From positions 1 to 64,000 of the forward strand of contig NZ_JNLC01000011.1 of NCBI RefSeq assembly GCF_000702305.1: DNA of 64,000 nt, in the 5' to 3' direction. The translations under genes and the position numbers were made by a program. The DNA comes from Allobosea sp. 117 (GTDB lineage: Bacteria > Pseudomonadota > Alphaproteobacteria > Rhizobiales > Xanthobacteraceae). The stretch's first letter is position 1. Every line of letters starts with the position of its first letter. The notes below the pieces were generated by a model, which was not told where the DNA came from, made no database searches, and saw only the letters and a program-made list of their open reading frames with translations. This document shows positions 16,469 through 26,186 of this stretch, piece by piece.

Positions 16469-17443
16469 TCACCGCCCGAAGCGCACGGTCGCTGCGCCGC
16501 GGGGCGAGAGCGCCACCGGCGCGAAGCCGGTCGCGTCGAGGCCGCGCGCGCGGCAGTCGGAATGCTCGCGGATCTCGAATTTGGCCGCACGCGTGCAGAG
16601 CACCTTGTCGCCACCCCAGACGCGCGGCGCGCCCTCGCCCTCCGCCGTCACGCCATAGCTGTAGAGCGGCATCGGGGCGCCGTCCGCCTGCTCCGGGCGC
16701 AGACAGCGGCCGGGCTCGATCCGCCACCAGCCGCTGGCGAGGATGCCGCCCTTCTCCTCGCGGGCCAGCGCCGCCATGACCGGGGTGCCGGTGTCGTTGC
16801 ACCAGACGAGGCCGGTGCCCTCGCCGGCGCGCACCGCCTGCAGCATGCGCTGGATGAGATCGGGATCGGCGGCGGCAGCGGCGGGCAGCTTGCGGTCGTC
16901 GAGGAAGGCGGCCAGCGCGGCGTCCGTGCGCGCGCCGGAGGTGCCGTCGATCGGGCCGGGATCGTAACCGAGCAGGTCGAGCAGGCGCTGGAGGGCGGCG
17001 AGCCGGGCCTGCTCGCCGTCATAGTCGTTGGCCTCGGCGAGATTCAGCGCCAGCCCCTCGCCGCTCGCGGTCGGGCGGACCTCGGCGAAGGGCAGCATGG
17101 CCTGGCCGATGCCGGTGCACGCATCCGCCGGGCTGATGAGGAAATCGCCGAGGCCGGTGCACAGGTCGGTGCCCCGCGCGGTCATCGTCACCGTGCCGTA
17201 GAGCGGCAGCGCGCGGGCATGGAGATAGAGGCGCTCGGCCACCACCTCGCCGCGCAGCACCATGCGGCAGGCGCCGGGCTCGACGCGGAACCAGCCGCGC
17301 GTTACCCGCGTGCCGCCCTGCTCGATGCCGAGAGCCGCTTCGGCGACATAGGAGGTGCGGTTGCAGATGGAGAGGTCGGCCCGGGCGGACGAGACGCCCG
17401 CCCCGAGCAGCAGCCCCGCCAGCGCGGCGAGGCCGAGCCGCAT
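16469..17443 (-). CDS. Periplasmic protein with two DUF1036 domains and a peptidoglycan-binding-like segment
   Basis: 324 residues from the ATG at 17443, four bases after the argB stop. A signal peptide (LGLAALAGLLLGAGVSSARA) precedes DUF1036 copy one (SICNRTSYVAEAALG...GWFRVEPGACR). A helical LAALQRLLDLLGYDPGPIDG segment follows, typical of PG_binding_1, then DUF1036 copy two (VWCNDTGTPVMAALA...GWWRIEPGRC). Conserved cysteines suggest disulfides. Function unknown; envelope or cell-wall binding is inferred from the middle segment. Confidence 0.85.
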   Translation of the reverse strand: MRLGLAALAGLLLGAGVSSARADLSICNRTSYVAEAALGIEQGGTRVTRGWFRVEPGACRMVLRGEVVAERLYLHARALPLYGTVTMTARGTDLCTGLGDFLISPADACTGIGQAMLPFAEVRPTASGEGLALNLAEANDYDGEQARLAALQRLLDLLGYDPGPIDGTSGARTDAALAAFLDDRKLPAAAAADPDLIQRMLQAVRAGEGTGLVWCNDTGTPVMAALAREEKGGILASGWWRIEPGRCLRPEQADGAPMPLYSYGVTAEGEGAPRVWGGDKVLCTRAAKFEIREHSDCRARGLDATGFAPVALSPRGAATVRFGR

Positions 17444-17447
17444 CAGT

Positions 17448-18383
17448 TCAACGGCGGATGAGCGTGCCGGCGCCATGGTCGGTGAGCAGCTCCAGCAGCA
17501 CCGCATGCGGCACCTTGCCGTCGAGGATGACGACCCCCTCGACGCCCTGCTCCAGCGCATAGATGCAGGTCTCGACCTTGGGGATCATGCCGCCCGAGAT
17601 GGTGCCGTCGGCGATCAGCCGCCGCGCCTCGGTGATGCTCAGTTCCTTGATGAGCTGCTTGTCGGCGTCGAGCACGCCCGGCACGTCGGTGAGCAGCAGC
17701 AGCCGCTTGGCGCCGAGCGCCCCGGCGATGGCGCCGGCGAAGGTGTCGGCGTTGACGTTGAAGGTGCCGCCGTCCTCGCCCGCCGCGATCGGCGCCAGCA
17801 CCGGGATCAGCTCGCGGCCGAGGATCTGGTCGAGCACCGTCGTGTCGACGCTCGAAGGCTCGCCGACGAAGCCGAGATCGACCACCTTTTCGACGTTCGA
17901 ATCCGGGTCCATGACGCTGCGCGTGACCTTGGTGGCGACAACCATGTTGCCGTCCTTGCCGGTGAGCCCGAGCGCCTTGCCGCCGGCCCCGTTGATGAAG
18001 CCGACCAGCGACTTGTTGATGGAGCCGGCCAGCACCATCTCGACGATCTCGACGGTGGCCTTGTCGGTGATGCGCAGCCCGGCGGCGAATTCCGACTTGA
18101 TGCCGAGCTTGGCCAGCATGGCGCCGATCTGCGGGCCGCCGCCATGCACCACCACCGGGTTCACGCCGGACTGCTCAAGCAGGACGATGTCCTGCGCGAA
18201 GTCGCGCGCCACCTGCTCGTCGCCCATGGCGTGGCCGCCATATTTCACCACCACGATGGCGTCGTCGTAATGCTGCATGTGCGGCAGCGCCTGCACGAGG
18301 ACGCGCGCCTGGGCATGAGCGTCGCCGAGCGGCGCCTCGCTGGCGGCGGAAGGCGCGGAAGCGGGAAGCGTGGAAGCACTCAT
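17448..18383 (-). CDS. argB: Acetylglutamate kinase
   Basis: 311 residues from the ATG at 18383. Amino-acid-kinase motifs: [11 protein letters not shown] (residues 44-54), [10 protein letters not shown] (79-87), [19 protein letters not shown] segment and [12 protein letters not shown] near the end. It phosphorylates N-acetylglutamate, the controlled second step of arginine synthesis. The N-terminal 35 residues are low-complexity Ala/Ser/Pro, as in many rhizobial ArgB proteins. A DUF1036 gene follows after four bases. Confidence 0.96.
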   Translation of the reverse strand: MSASTLPASAPSAASEAPLGDAHAQARVLVQALPHMQHYDDAIVVVKYGGHAMGDEQVARDFAQDIVLLEQSGVNPVVVHGGGPQIGAMLAKLGIKSEFAAGLRITDKATVEIVEMVLAGSINKSLVGFINGAGGKALGLTGKDGNMVVATKVTRSVMDPDSNVEKVVDLGFVGEPSSVDTTVLDQILGRELIPVLAPIAAGEDGGTFNVNADTFAGAIAGALGAKRLLLLTDVPGVLDADKQLIKELSITEARRLIADGTISGGMIPKVETCIYALEQGVEGVVILDGKVPHAVLLELLTDHGAGTLIRR

Positions 18384-18419
18384 CGAGGGGAATCCGTGAT
18401 CGGCCGGCGGGCCAGACCT

Positions 18420-18474
18420 TCTAGAGCATGTTCCGTGAAAGTTGAACGGCCTTTGCGACAGCAGCATGCCGGGA
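18420..18474. repeat. Dispersed intergenic repeat upstream of argB
   Basis: The run from TAGAGCATGTTCC through GCGACAGCAGCATG closely matches 59415-59463, including GTGAAAGTTG and TTTGCGAC. It belongs to a RIME-like family of palindromic elements seen in rhizobia. Confidence 0.7.
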
Positions 18475-18579
18475 TGCGGTCACGATCGCGACGGCCGGCA
18501 TTCCTCGCCACGGGACGGTGACGCTTCCGGCCTATTGCTCTAAGCTCACAAATGAAACCGGCGTGTCCGGGAGGGAACC

Positions 18580-19551
18580 ATGTACCAGCTTCAGGATCTG
18601 CTCGCCCAGGCGCAGCAGGGTCAGTTCATCGACAATCTCGCGCGCAGCTACGGCATCTCCAACAGCCAGGCCCAGCAGGCGGTGGAAGCGATGCTTCCCG
18701 CCTTCGCGGTGGGCCTGCAGCGCAACATGCAGACGCCGCAGGGCCTCGCCGACCTGTTCGGCACCATGGCCCGCAACCCCTATGCGCAGGCTTTCGACAA
18801 CCCGGCCTTCGGCGCCGGCGCGGACCTGAAGCCGGCCGGCACCGAGGCGCTCGCCGCCATGTTCGGCTCGCCCGACGTCAGCCGCGCCGTGGCGGCGCAG
18901 GCGGCGGCCACCACCGGGCTCAGCTCGGCACTGCTCAAGCAGATGCTGCCGGCGATCGCGGCGCTGGTGCTGGGCGGCATGATGAAGAGCGGCGGCGGCA
19001 GCCTCGGCGACCTGCTCGGCGGCATGCTGGGCGGCGGACGCAGCGCCCCGCAGGGCAATGCCAACGCCAATGCGGGCTCCGGCAATCCGCTCAACGACAT
19101 TCTCGGCGGCATGTTCGGCGGTGGCGCGGCAGGTGGCGCGACAGGTGGCGGGGCTTCCGGCCAGCAGGGATCGGGCAATCCGCTCGAGGACATTCTGGGC
19201 GGCATGCTCGGGGGCGGGCGCGCGGCGCCGCAGGGCGGCTCCGGTTCGGGCTCCGGCAATCCGCTGGAGGACATACTCGGCGGCATGCTGGGCGGCGGAC
19301 GGGCCTCCCCCGCCGGGCGCGACGATTCGCTGGACGACACCCAGCCGGCCGAGCCCACCCGCCGGACGCAGCCTGGCAGCGACCCGATGGGCGATCTGCT
19401 CGGCAGCATCCTTGGCGGCATGTTCGGCGGCGGCGCCGCGGGCGGCGCCGGTTCCGGGCGCGCCTCTCCGGGTGGAAGCGACGGCACGGGCGACCCGCGG
19501 CTTCAGCCGTTCCAGGACATTTTCGACCAGTTCACCAATAATCGCCGCTGA
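18580..19551 (+). CDS. DUF937 protein with glycine-rich DILGGMLGGG repeats
   Basis: 323 residues; ATG 18580 with GGGAGGG upstream. Residues 1-110 form the helical DUF937 unit (LLAQAQQGQFIDNLARSYGI, a YidB-like start). From residue about 140 there are five variable copies of a unit of the type GNPLEDILGGMLGGGR separated by Gly/Ser/Gln/Asn linkers. No signal peptide or TM segment. Function unknown; the repeated amphipathic GGM-rich helices suggest self-assembly. The gene is flanked on both sides by small intergenic repeats. Confidence 0.85.
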   Translation: MYQLQDLLAQAQQGQFIDNLARSYGISNSQAQQAVEAMLPAFAVGLQRNMQTPQGLADLFGTMARNPYAQAFDNPAFGAGADLKPAGTEALAAMFGSPDVSRAVAAQAAATTGLSSALLKQMLPAIAALVLGGMMKSGGGSLGDLLGGMLGGGRSAPQGNANANAGSGNPLNDILGGMFGGGAAGGATGGGASGQQGSGNPLEDILGGMLGGGRAAPQGGSGSGSGNPLEDILGGMLGGGRASPAGRDDSLDDTQPAEPTRRTQPGSDPMGDLLGSILGGMFGGGAAGGAGSGRASPGGSDGTGDPRLQPFQDIFDQFTNNRR

Positions 19552-19570
19552 GGCGGCGGCCGGCGCGGCC

Positions 19571-19599
19571 AGAGCATGTACCTGATCGGTAAGGGCTCT
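19571..19599. repeat. Short RIME-like hairpin
   Basis: AGAGCATGTACCTGATC...GGGCTCT: five-base AGAGC/GCTCT ends around a CTGATC core, related to the larger repeat at 43359. It lies between the convergent DUF937 and chromate transporter genes and may serve as a bidirectional terminator. Confidence 0.5.
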
Positions 19600-19608
19600 A
19601 GCCCACGC

Positions 19609-20139
19609 TCACGCCAGCCCAAGCATGCCGGCGGCGGCGCCCGCCGCCAGCATCCATAGCGGGCTGATGCGGGTGAACAGCAATATCGCCATCGACGACA
19701 AAGTGAGGGCGACCGCGCCATAGCTGCGTGCCGTCGCCTCGGCGAGCAGGAAGCCGCCAGCCGCCACGAGACCCACCGTCATCGGCATCAGCCCGACCTG
19801 AATGGCACGCCGCCATTTGGCGTGGCGGAAGCGGTGCCAGACGCCGCCGACGACATAGGCGAGGATGCTCGCCGGAGCGCACATGGCGAAGGTGGCGACC
19901 AGCGCGCCGGTCACGCCGGCTACGTGCCAGCCGATCAGCGTCACCACGAGGATGTTCGGCCCCGGCGCCGCCTGCGCCACGGCAAAAGCGCGGGCGAACT
20001 CGGCATCGGTCATCCAGCCGGCGGTCTCGACCACCTGGCGGTGCATCTCCGGCAGCACCGCGGTGGCGCCGCCCACCGCCAGCAGCGACAGGATGAGGAA
20101 GTTCAGCGCCAGCGCGCCGAGCGGGTTGTCGTCCTGCAT
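19609..20139 (-). CDS. chrA: Chromate transporter, second half-size subunit
   Basis: 176 residues from the ATG at 20139 (GGAAGG upstream). It shows the CHR-domain pattern: FLILSLLAVGGATAVLPEM, FARAFAVAQAAPGPNILVV and several hydrophobic helices. Short-chain CHR proteins act as pairs with opposite topology; the first subunit is directly upstream. Probably exports chromate or a related anion. The real substrate in this organism is uncertain. Confidence 0.88.
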   Translation of the reverse strand: MQDDNPLGALALNFLILSLLAVGGATAVLPEMHRQVVETAGWMTDAEFARAFAVAQAAPGPNILVVTLIGWHVAGVTGALVATFAMCAPASILAYVVGGVWHRFRHAKWRRAIQVGLMPMTVGLVAAGGFLLAEATARSYGAVALTLSSMAILLFTRISPLWMLAAGAAAGMLGLA

Positions 20140-20176
20140 CAGCCTTCCCTCACCACGTCGCCGAACCCGCCGCACC

Positions 20177-20824
20177 TCATGGCAGCGCCCGCCAGGCGAG
20201 CGCGACCGACAGCGGCGCCACGATCAGCATCACCACCGGCAGGCGGACGCCGAACACGCCGATGGCGAGGAAGGTCGCGACCGCTATGGCACTGGCGCGC
20301 AGCGTCGGGTTGCGCCAGAGCGGCGCGGCGATGTGGCCGGCCATGGCGAGCACGAGACCGGCCGCCGCCGCCGCGACGCCGGCCATGGCGTTGGAGACCG
20401 CGCCGATATCGGCATAGCGGTCGAACAGCCAGCCGAGCGTGATGACGATCACCATCGGCACCAGCGACAGGCCGAGAAAAGCCGACGCCGCGCCCGGAAT
20501 GCCGTGGAAGCGCGAGCCGAGCACGATGGTGAAGTTCAGGATGTTGGGGCCGGGCAGGAATTGCGAGAGGCCGAGCAGCTCGGTGAATTCCTCGTTGGTG
20601 ATCCAGCGGTGCTTCTCGACCAGCGCGCGGCGGGCGATCGGCAGCACGCCGCCGAAGGCGATCACGCCGATGCCGAGGAAGCCGAGAAACAGCGCGGCGA
20701 GCGAGGGCGGCGGCGCCAGGCCCGCGCGCTCATGGCCGCTTGTCTCATGGCCGCTTGTCTCATGGCCGCCCGGATCGCTCCGACGGGCGGGCGCATCCGG
20801 GGCTGGCTCTGGATCACGCGGCAT
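20177..20824 (-). CDS. chrA: Chromate transporter, first half-size subunit
   Basis: 215 residues. After a hydrophilic N-terminus the CHR pattern begins: FLGFLGIGVIAFGGVLPIARR, ITNEEFTELLGLSQFLPGPNI, then further membrane helices. It forms a pair with the 176-residue subunit immediately downstream. Odd detail: the N-terminal tail contains a tandem ETSGH-type repeat encoded by 15-base units CTCATGGCCGCTTGT at about 20729-20770, a likely slippage tract of variable length. The first ATG is at 20824; a start further downstream, after the repeat, is possible. Confidence 0.88.
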   Translation of the reverse strand: MPRDPEPAPDAPARRSDPGGHETSGHETSGHERAGLAPPPSLAALFLGFLGIGVIAFGGVLPIARRALVEKHRWITNEEFTELLGLSQFLPGPNILNFTIVLGSRFHGIPGAASAFLGLSLVPMVIVITLGWLFDRYADIGAVSNAMAGVAAAAAGLVLAMAGHIAAPLWRNPTLRASAIAVATFLAIGVFGVRLPVVMLIVAPLSVALAWRALP

Positions 20825-21077
20825 CGGGCTCGTGTCGGCTGGCTGGCGGGCATCCGGCCGGAAACGCGACCGGACGGGACGCGGGGCGGAGATGCACGGG
20901 AGGGAACTGCACGAAACGTGGCCCCGCTATAGATGAGTCCCGGGCGAAAAAGGAAGACATTTCACGCGCCGAAGGCCGTCTTTCCGCGGGAATTGTCGAC
21001 ACCCGCCCTTCCATACCGGCAGCGCTGCCGTTAAGGACCGAATTCCGCTTCGCCGCCTTGCCCGCTAGACTGGCGGC

Positions 21078-21557
21078 ATGATCGAATCCCCTCTCGTGGT
21101 GCCGCTCGACGGCCGGCAGTCCGACATGGCGCGCGCCATCCAGCGCGGCGCGCTGCGCTATCTGGTGGCCTCCGGCCTCACCGGCGTGCCGGAGCTGCCG
21201 CTCGCCTCCGGCCGGCGCGCCGACATCACCGCGCTCGACCCGCGCGGCGAGATCTGGATCGTCGAGATCAAGTCGTCGGTGATCGATTTCCGCACCGACC
21301 ACAAATGGCACGAGTACCGGCTGTTCTGCGACCGGCTGTTCTTCGCGGTGGCGCCGGACTTCCCGCTCGACATCCTGCCCGAGGACACCGGCATCCTCAC
21401 CGCCGACGCTTTCGGCGCCGCGCTGATGCGCGCCGCCCCGCACCACCCGATGCCGGCGGCGACGCGCCGCGCCATGACGCTGCGCCTCGCCCGCGCCGCG
21501 GCGGGGCGGATGATCGCGCTGATGGACCCCGAGGCGATGCGCGGCATCGACCTGTGA
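21078..21557 (+). CDS. mmcB: MmcB family DNA repair protein (PD-(D/E)XK nuclease fold)
   Basis: 159 residues. The restriction-endonuclease-like core is visible: SGRRADITAL, then EIWIVEIKSS (E-x-K), with an N-terminal helix AIQRGALRYLVASG. The protein continues with HEYRLFCDRLFFAVAPDFP. Known: Caulobacter MmcB is induced by mitomycin C and belongs to the SOS-type DNA-damage response. No LexA box of confident quality is seen in the 250-base gap upstream. Transcribed alone. Confidence 0.9.
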   Translation: MIESPLVVPLDGRQSDMARAIQRGALRYLVASGLTGVPELPLASGRRADITALDPRGEIWIVEIKSSVIDFRTDHKWHEYRLFCDRLFFAVAPDFPLDILPEDTGILTADAFGAALMRAAPHHPMPAATRRAMTLRLARAAAGRMIALMDPEAMRGIDL

Positions 21558-21599
21558 GGCGAGGCGGCCCGCGCCGGGCAGGCACGGCGGCGGCGCCGG

Positions 21600-22484
21600 C
21601 TACACAACCAGCGTCCCCGACATCACCGGCACACAGGAGCCGCCGATCTCCACCGGATCGGTTCCAGCGACATCGATGGAGATGAGGCTCGGGCGTCCCA
21701 TGTCGATGCCCTGCGCGACCTCGAAGCGGCGAATCGCGGTTTTCTCCATCGACGCCAGCAGGGCGCAGGTGGCCGCCGTCGCGCTTCCGGTCGCCGGGTC
21801 CTCCGGCAGCCCGTCGAAGGGTGCGAACATCCGGGCGGTGAAATCCACCGCGCCGTCGCGCTCGGCCGTCGCGCGGCAATAGAGGTAGATCGCATCGGCG
21901 CCGTCGGATGGCAGGATATCGGAGAATGCGGCCGGCTGCGCCACCGCCCGCGCCAGCGCGTCCCGGGAGGCGATCTCGACCACGAGGAAGGGCAGGCCGA
22001 CGGAGGCGATGCTGGGCTGGTGGACACCGGTCGCGATGTCGCCGGGCGCCAGTGACAGGCAGGCGGCAACCGCGGCCGGATCAAATGTGCGGCCGACGCG
22101 GAGCGCCTGCGGGGCGGTCAGGCGGACCTCGCCGACGCGCCCGGCATCACGGAGGATGCGCGCGCGGACGAGCCCGGCCTTCTCCTCGAAGACGAATTCC
22201 TCCGCCCCACTGGCTCCCTCCAGGCTCGCCAGCACGAAAGCGGTGCCGACATTCGGATGGCCCGCGAAAGGCACCTCCGTCGTCGGCGTGAAGATGCGTA
22301 TCTGCGCGGTGTGACGGGGATCGACGGAGCGCAGCACGAAGCTCGTCTCGGAATAGTTGAACTCCCGCGCCACCGCCTGCATCTGCTCGGTCGTCAGGCC
22401 GTCGGCGTCCAGCACGACCGCGAGCGGATTGCCGCCGAAACGCGTCCGCGTGAAGACATCGACCGTCTGGTAGCTCAGCAGCAT
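21600..22484 (-). CDS. PhzF family isomerase
   Basis: 294 residues from the ATG at 22484; the ATG at 22490 is equally in frame but sits only three bases after AGGAG. The family start YQTVDVFTRTRFGGNPLAVV, the catalytic glutamate region FNYSETSF (E46), PFAGHPNVGTAF and GLPEDPATGSA are all present. PhzF-like enzymes are diaminopimelate-epimerase-fold isomerases; outside phenazine producers the substrate is unknown, and no phenazine genes are present. A much longer antisense frame over mutS is an artefact. Confidence 0.9.
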   Translation of the reverse strand: MLLSYQTVDVFTRTRFGGNPLAVVLDADGLTTEQMQAVAREFNYSETSFVLRSVDPRHTAQIRIFTPTTEVPFAGHPNVGTAFVLASLEGASGAEEFVFEEKAGLVRARILRDAGRVGEVRLTAPQALRVGRTFDPAAVAACLSLAPGDIATGVHQPSIASVGLPFLVVEIASRDALARAVAQPAAFSDILPSDGADAIYLYCRATAERDGAVDFTARMFAPFDGLPEDPATGSATAATCALLASMEKTAIRRFEVAQGIDMGRPSLISIDVAGTDPVEIGGSCVPVMSGTLVV

Positions 22485-22625
22485 CGGCATCGGCTCCTCA
22501 TCGCCTGCCGTAGCAACGCCGGCCCGGCCTCGCAAGGCGCCGGGCATGCTGCCCGGCCAGCCCTCTAATGGGGAAAACCCCGCGACGGCCTTGCGCCGGG
22601 CGCCGCGCTTCGCCAGCGTCGCGCC

Positions 22626-25382
22626 ATGGACGCACACGCCAAACACCCCGCCACCCCGCCCGCCGAGGGCGAGCGGGTGACGCCGATGATGGCGCAATAT
22701 ATCGAGATCAAGACCGCCTATCCGGACAGCCTGCTGTTCTACCGGATGGGTGATTTCTACGAGCTGTTCTTCGCCGACGCCGAGGCCGCCTCGCGCACGC
22801 TCGGCATCGTGCTGACCAAGCGCGGCAAGCATATGGGCGATGACATCCCCATGTGCGGCGTGCCGGTCGAGCGGGCGGAGGAATATCTCCACAAGCTGAT
22901 CGCGAGCGGCCATCGCGTCGCCGTGTGCGAGCAGACCGAGGACCCCGCCGAGGCGAGGAAGCGCGGCGGCAAGAGCGTGGTGCGCCGCGACGTCACCCGC
23001 CTGGTCACGCCCGGCACGCTGACCGAGGACGCGCTGCTCGACGCGCGGCGCGAGAACGTGCTGGCGGCGCTCGCCCGCGTGCGCGGCGGCGAGGGCACCT
23101 CGGACGACGGCTATGTCTACGCCATCGCCTTCGCCGACATCTCGACGGGTAGCTTCCGCGTCGCGCCGACCGGGCTGTCGCGCCTCGCCGCCGACCTCGC
23201 GCGCATCGAGCCGGCCGAGCTGCTGGTGCCCGATCCGCTCTATGACGAGGCGGAGCTGCGTGAGCTCTGGCGCGCGCTGCCCTCGGTCACGCCGCTGCCA
23301 AAGGAGAGCTTCGACGGCGCCGGCGCCGAACGGCGTATCGCCCAGTTTTTCGGCGTCGCCACGCTCGACGCCTTCGGCGCCTTCTCGCGCGCCGAGCTCG
23401 CCGCCGCCGGGGCGGTGGTCGCCTATATCGAGCGCACCCAGCTCGGCGCCCGCCCGCCGCTCGCCGCCCCGGTGCGCGAGGGCGGCGGCGAGGCGATGGT
23501 GATCGACCCGGCGACGCGGGCCAATCTCGAGATCCTGCGCACCACCACGGGCGAGCGGGCGGGCAGCCTGATCGCGGCCGTCGACCGCACCGTGACCTCG
23601 GCCGGCGCGCGGGCGCTGGCCCGCCGGCTCGCCGAGCCGCTGACCGAGCCGGCACGCATATCCGCTCGGCTCGACGCGGTGGAGCATCTGGTCGACGCCC
23701 CGCATTTGCGCGCGCAGCTCCGCGAGCGGCTCGCCGGCGCGCCGGACCTCGCCCGCGCGCTCGCCCGCCTCGCGCTCGGCCGTGCCGGGCCGCGCGACCT
23801 TGCCGCCATCGGGCGCGGGCTCGACGAGGGCGCGGCGATCGCCCGGCTGATCGGCGCCGGGGACGCCCCCGCCGAACTGGCCGAGGCCGCCCGCGCCCTG
23901 CAGGCGCCCGATGCCGGCCTCGCGCCGCTGCTCGCTTCCGCGCTCGCCGACGAGCTGCCCGCCTATCGGCGCGACGGCGGCTTCGTGCGCGCCGGCTTCG
24001 AGCCCGAGCTCGACGCCACCCGCGCGCTGCGCGACGAGAGCCGGCGTGTCGTCGCCAGCCTGGAGCGGCGCTATGCCGAGGAAACCGGCATCCGCGCCCT
24101 GAAGATCCGGCACAATGCGGTGCTCGGCTATTATGTCGAGGTCAGCGCGCAGAATGCGGACCGGCTGCGCGAGCCGCCGTTCAGCGGCATTTTCGTGCAC
24201 CGCCAGACCATGGCGGGGGCGGTGCGCTTCACCTCCGTCGAGCTCGGCGAGCTGGAAGCCAAGATCGCCAGCGCCGGCGAACGCGCGCTCGCCCTCGAAC
24301 AGACGATCTTCGAGCGGCTCTCCGGCGAGGTGCTGGCCTCCGCCGACGCGATCCGCGCCGCCGCGCAGGCGCTGGCGAATGTCGACGTCGCGAGCGGGCT
24401 CGCGCAGCTCGCGGTGGACGAGAACCATGTGCGCCCCGAGATCGACGACGGGCTCGATTTCGCGATTCAAGGCGGCCGGCATCCGGTGGTCGAGCAGGCG
24501 CTGCGGCAGGATCGGGGCGCTTCCGGCGGGCCGTTCGTCGCCAATGATTGCGACCTGTCCCCGCCCGAGGGTGTCAAGGGGCCGGCGGCGGGGCGCATCT
24601 TCCTCGTCACCGGCCCGAACATGGCCGGCAAGTCGACGTTTCTCCGCCAGAACGCGCTGATCGCCATCCTCGCGCAGGCGGGCGCCTTCGTGCCGGCGCG
24701 CGCGGCGCATATCGGCGTGGTCGACCGGCTGTTCTCCCGCGTGGGCGCGGCCGACGACCTCGCGCGCGGGCGCTCCACCTTCATGGTCGAGATGGTCGAG
24801 ACCGCCGCCATCCTCAATCAGGCGACGGCGCGCTCGCTGGTCATCCTCGACGAGATCGGGCGCGGCACCGCGACCTTCGACGGCCTGTCCATCGCCTGGG
24901 CGAGCCTCGAGCACCTGCACGAGGTGAACCGCTGCCGCGGCCTGTTCGCCACCCATTTCCATGAGCTGACCGCGCTTGCGCAGCGGCTCGGCCGCCTCGC
25001 CAACGCCACCGTGAAGGTGAAGGAATGGGAGGGCGAGGTCGTCTTCCTGCACGAGGTGGTGCCCGGCGCGGCGGACCGTTCCTACGGCATCCAGGTCGCG
25101 AAGCTCGCCGGCCTGCCGGCCGCCGTGGTGGAGCGGGCGCGGGCGGTGCTCACCGAGCTGGAGAAGGCGGACCGCGCCGCTCCGGCGCAGCGCATCCTTG
25201 ACGATTTGCCGCTCTTCGCCGCGCTCAACCGCGCGCCCGCCCCCGCCGCGCCGGCGGTGAAAGCCGATCCGGCGGCGGAAGCGGTGAAGGCGGCGTTGGC
25301 CGGGCTCGACCCCGACGAGATGACCCCGCGCGAGGCGCTGGAGGCGCTGTACAAGCTGAAGGCGGCGGCGCGGGGCGGGTAG
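22626..25382 (+). CDS. mutS: DNA mismatch repair protein MutS
   Basis: 918 residues. The mismatch-binding MGDFYELF motif is at about residues 41-48, followed by connector, lever and clamp domains. ATPase motifs: Walker [10 protein letters not shown] near 664-672, a signature segment [10 protein letters not shown], Walker [12 protein letters not shown] near 738-748 and the switch histidine THFHELT. The C-terminus ends with [21 protein letters not shown], as in other MutS1 proteins. It recognises base mismatches and recruits MutL. Single-gene unit. Confidence 0.98.
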   Translation: MDAHAKHPATPPAEGERVTPMMAQYIEIKTAYPDSLLFYRMGDFYELFFADAEAASRTLGIVLTKRGKHMGDDIPMCGVPVERAEEYLHKLIASGHRVAVCEQTEDPAEARKRGGKSVVRRDVTRLVTPGTLTEDALLDARRENVLAALARVRGGEGTSDDGYVYAIAFADISTGSFRVAPTGLSRLAADLARIEPAELLVPDPLYDEAELRELWRALPSVTPLPKESFDGAGAERRIAQFFGVATLDAFGAFSRAELAAAGAVVAYIERTQLGARPPLAAPVREGGGEAMVIDPATRANLEILRTTTGERAGSLIAAVDRTVTSAGARALARRLAEPLTEPARISARLDAVEHLVDAPHLRAQLRERLAGAPDLARALARLALGRAGPRDLAAIGRGLDEGAAIARLIGAGDAPAELAEAARALQAPDAGLAPLLASALADELPAYRRDGGFVRAGFEPELDATRALRDESRRVVASLERRYAEETGIRALKIRHNAVLGYYVEVSAQNADRLREPPFSGIFVHRQTMAGAVRFTSVELGELEAKIASAGERALALEQTIFERLSGEVLASADAIRAAAQALANVDVASGLAQLAVDENHVRPEIDDGLDFAIQGGRHPVVEQALRQDRGASGGPFVANDCDLSPPEGVKGPAAGRIFLVTGPNMAGKSTFLRQNALIAILAQAGAFVPARAAHIGVVDRLFSRVGAADDLARGRSTFMVEMVETAAILNQATARSLVILDEIGRGTATFDGLSIAWASLEHLHEVNRCRGLFATHFHELTALAQRLGRLANATVKVKEWEGEVVFLHEVVPGAADRSYGIQVAKLAGLPAAVVERARAVLTELEKADRAAPAQRILDDLPLFAALNRAPAPAAPAVKADPAAEAVKAALAGLDPDEMTPREALEALYKLKAAARGG

Positions 25383-25391
25383 CGCAGGCGT

Positions 25392-25419
25392 GGTGGCCGG
25401 GCCTTGGTGGCCGGGCCTT
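25392..25419. repeat. Tandem duplication after mutS
   Basis: GGTGGCCGGGCCTT is present twice head-to-tail (25392-25405, 25406-25419) just after the mutS stop, followed by another GGCTTTGGGCC pairing possibility. Possibly a degenerate terminator or slippage product. Confidence 0.6.
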
Positions 25420-25456
25420 GATACCCCAAGGCTTTGGGCCGGTGTCGATGGAGGGA

Positions 25457-25696
25457 CTACGCGCCGGCGGCCGTCGAAGCCTTCTTCGCGCGCGAACGGC
25501 GCGGAGCGACCGGCTCGGGCGCGGGTGCGGCGGCGTCGCGCGCGAGGCGGGCCGCGCGAAGTCGGGCCGTCTTGGCGTCGCGCGATGCGATCTCCTGCCG
25601 GATCGCCGTCTTGGCGACGCGCGACACGCTCTCTGCCTTGCTCTCGGTGCGCGACAGGTTGGGCTTGAAGACGTCGTCACGGGGACTGTTGGCCAT
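25457..25696 (-). CDS. Small conserved basic protein
   Basis: 79 residues from the ATG at 25696 (GGAGGA upstream); the frame to 25771 reads through a terminator and is not used. MANSPRDDVFKPNLSRTESK starts a helical Lys/Arg/Ala-rich chain (SVSRVAKTAIRQEIASRDAK) and ends in an Ala/Pro/Arg tail. Similar short proteins occur in rhizobia without known function; the basic tail would suit nucleic-acid binding. It lies just downstream of the cold-shock gene's terminator. Confidence 0.7.
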   Translation of the reverse strand: MANSPRDDVFKPNLSRTESKAESVSRVAKTAIRQEIASRDAKTARLRAARLARDAAAPAPEPVAPRRSRAKKASTAAGA

Positions 25697-25714
25697 TGCG
25701 GGTCCTCCAAAATG

Positions 25715-25740
25715 AAAAAGGCCGGGATAGCCCCGGCCTT
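25715..25740 (-). terminator. Rho-independent terminator of the cold-shock gene
   Basis: Read leftward: AAGGCCGGGGCTATCCCGGCC followed by TTTTT (25715-25719), about 55 bases after the cold-shock stop. It is also close to the ribosome site of the next small gene. Confidence 0.85.
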
Positions 25741-25796
25741 CCCCGATACTCAACCGCCCCTGCCAGTACATCCGTGGTCAGAAGGCGTTGGCATCG

Positions 25797-26006
25797 TCAC
25801 GCAGCCTGCAGGTTGCCGGCGCTCTGCTTGCCCGTCCGGCGATCGGACTCGATCTCGAACGAGATCTTCTGCCCGTCGCTGAGCGAGGTCATGCCGGCCC
25901 GCTCTACAGCGGAGATGTGAACGAACACATCCGACCCGCCATTATCCGGCTGAACGAAACCATAGCCCTTCTGGCTGTTGAACCACTTTACCGTACCCGT
26001 CACCAT
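25797..26006 (-). CDS. Cold-shock protein (CspA family)
   Basis: 69 residues from the ATG at 26006 (AAGGAA upstream). It has the OB-fold RNA-binding motifs [18 protein letters not shown] (RNP1) and DVFVHIS (RNP2). It acts as RNA chaperone; whether it is cold-induced is not known from sequence. The leader region 26007-26180 is AT-rich for this genome (TTGCAACATAGGGATATTTG region), consistent with a promoter and a long 5' UTR as in other csp genes. Confidence 0.95.
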   Translation of the reverse strand: MVTGTVKWFNSQKGYGFVQPDNGGSDVFVHISAVERAGMTSLSDGQKISFEIESDRRTGKQSAGNLQAA

Positions 26007-26186
26007 GACGAATTCCTTTCGTTTGACATAGAAAATCGCTCGCTTGCCAGTCAGCAAACGGCGTGTTGCCATCGATTTGAGAGGAAGCTCGCCACAGCGC
26101 GTCAGGCGCAAAAACAAAGTTCAACTTGCAAGATCGATGTTTGCAACATAGGGATATTTGAGAAATCCCGCAAGCCTGCCGGTGTT

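Noticed and set aside
15626..17461. 611-codon plus-strand frame
   Set aside because: Antisense to the HAD nucleotidase and DUF1036 genes; composition is typical of a GC shadow and no family motif is present.
21600..22484. PhzF as part of phenazine synthesis
   Set aside because: No other phenazine genes are present; the family is widespread with other, mostly unknown substrates.
21600..25052. 1150-codon open frame on the minus strand
   Set aside because: Only the last part (up to about 22490) is a real gene, PhzF; the rest is antisense to mutS, with Arg/Gly/Ala-rich low-information sequence caused by high GC.
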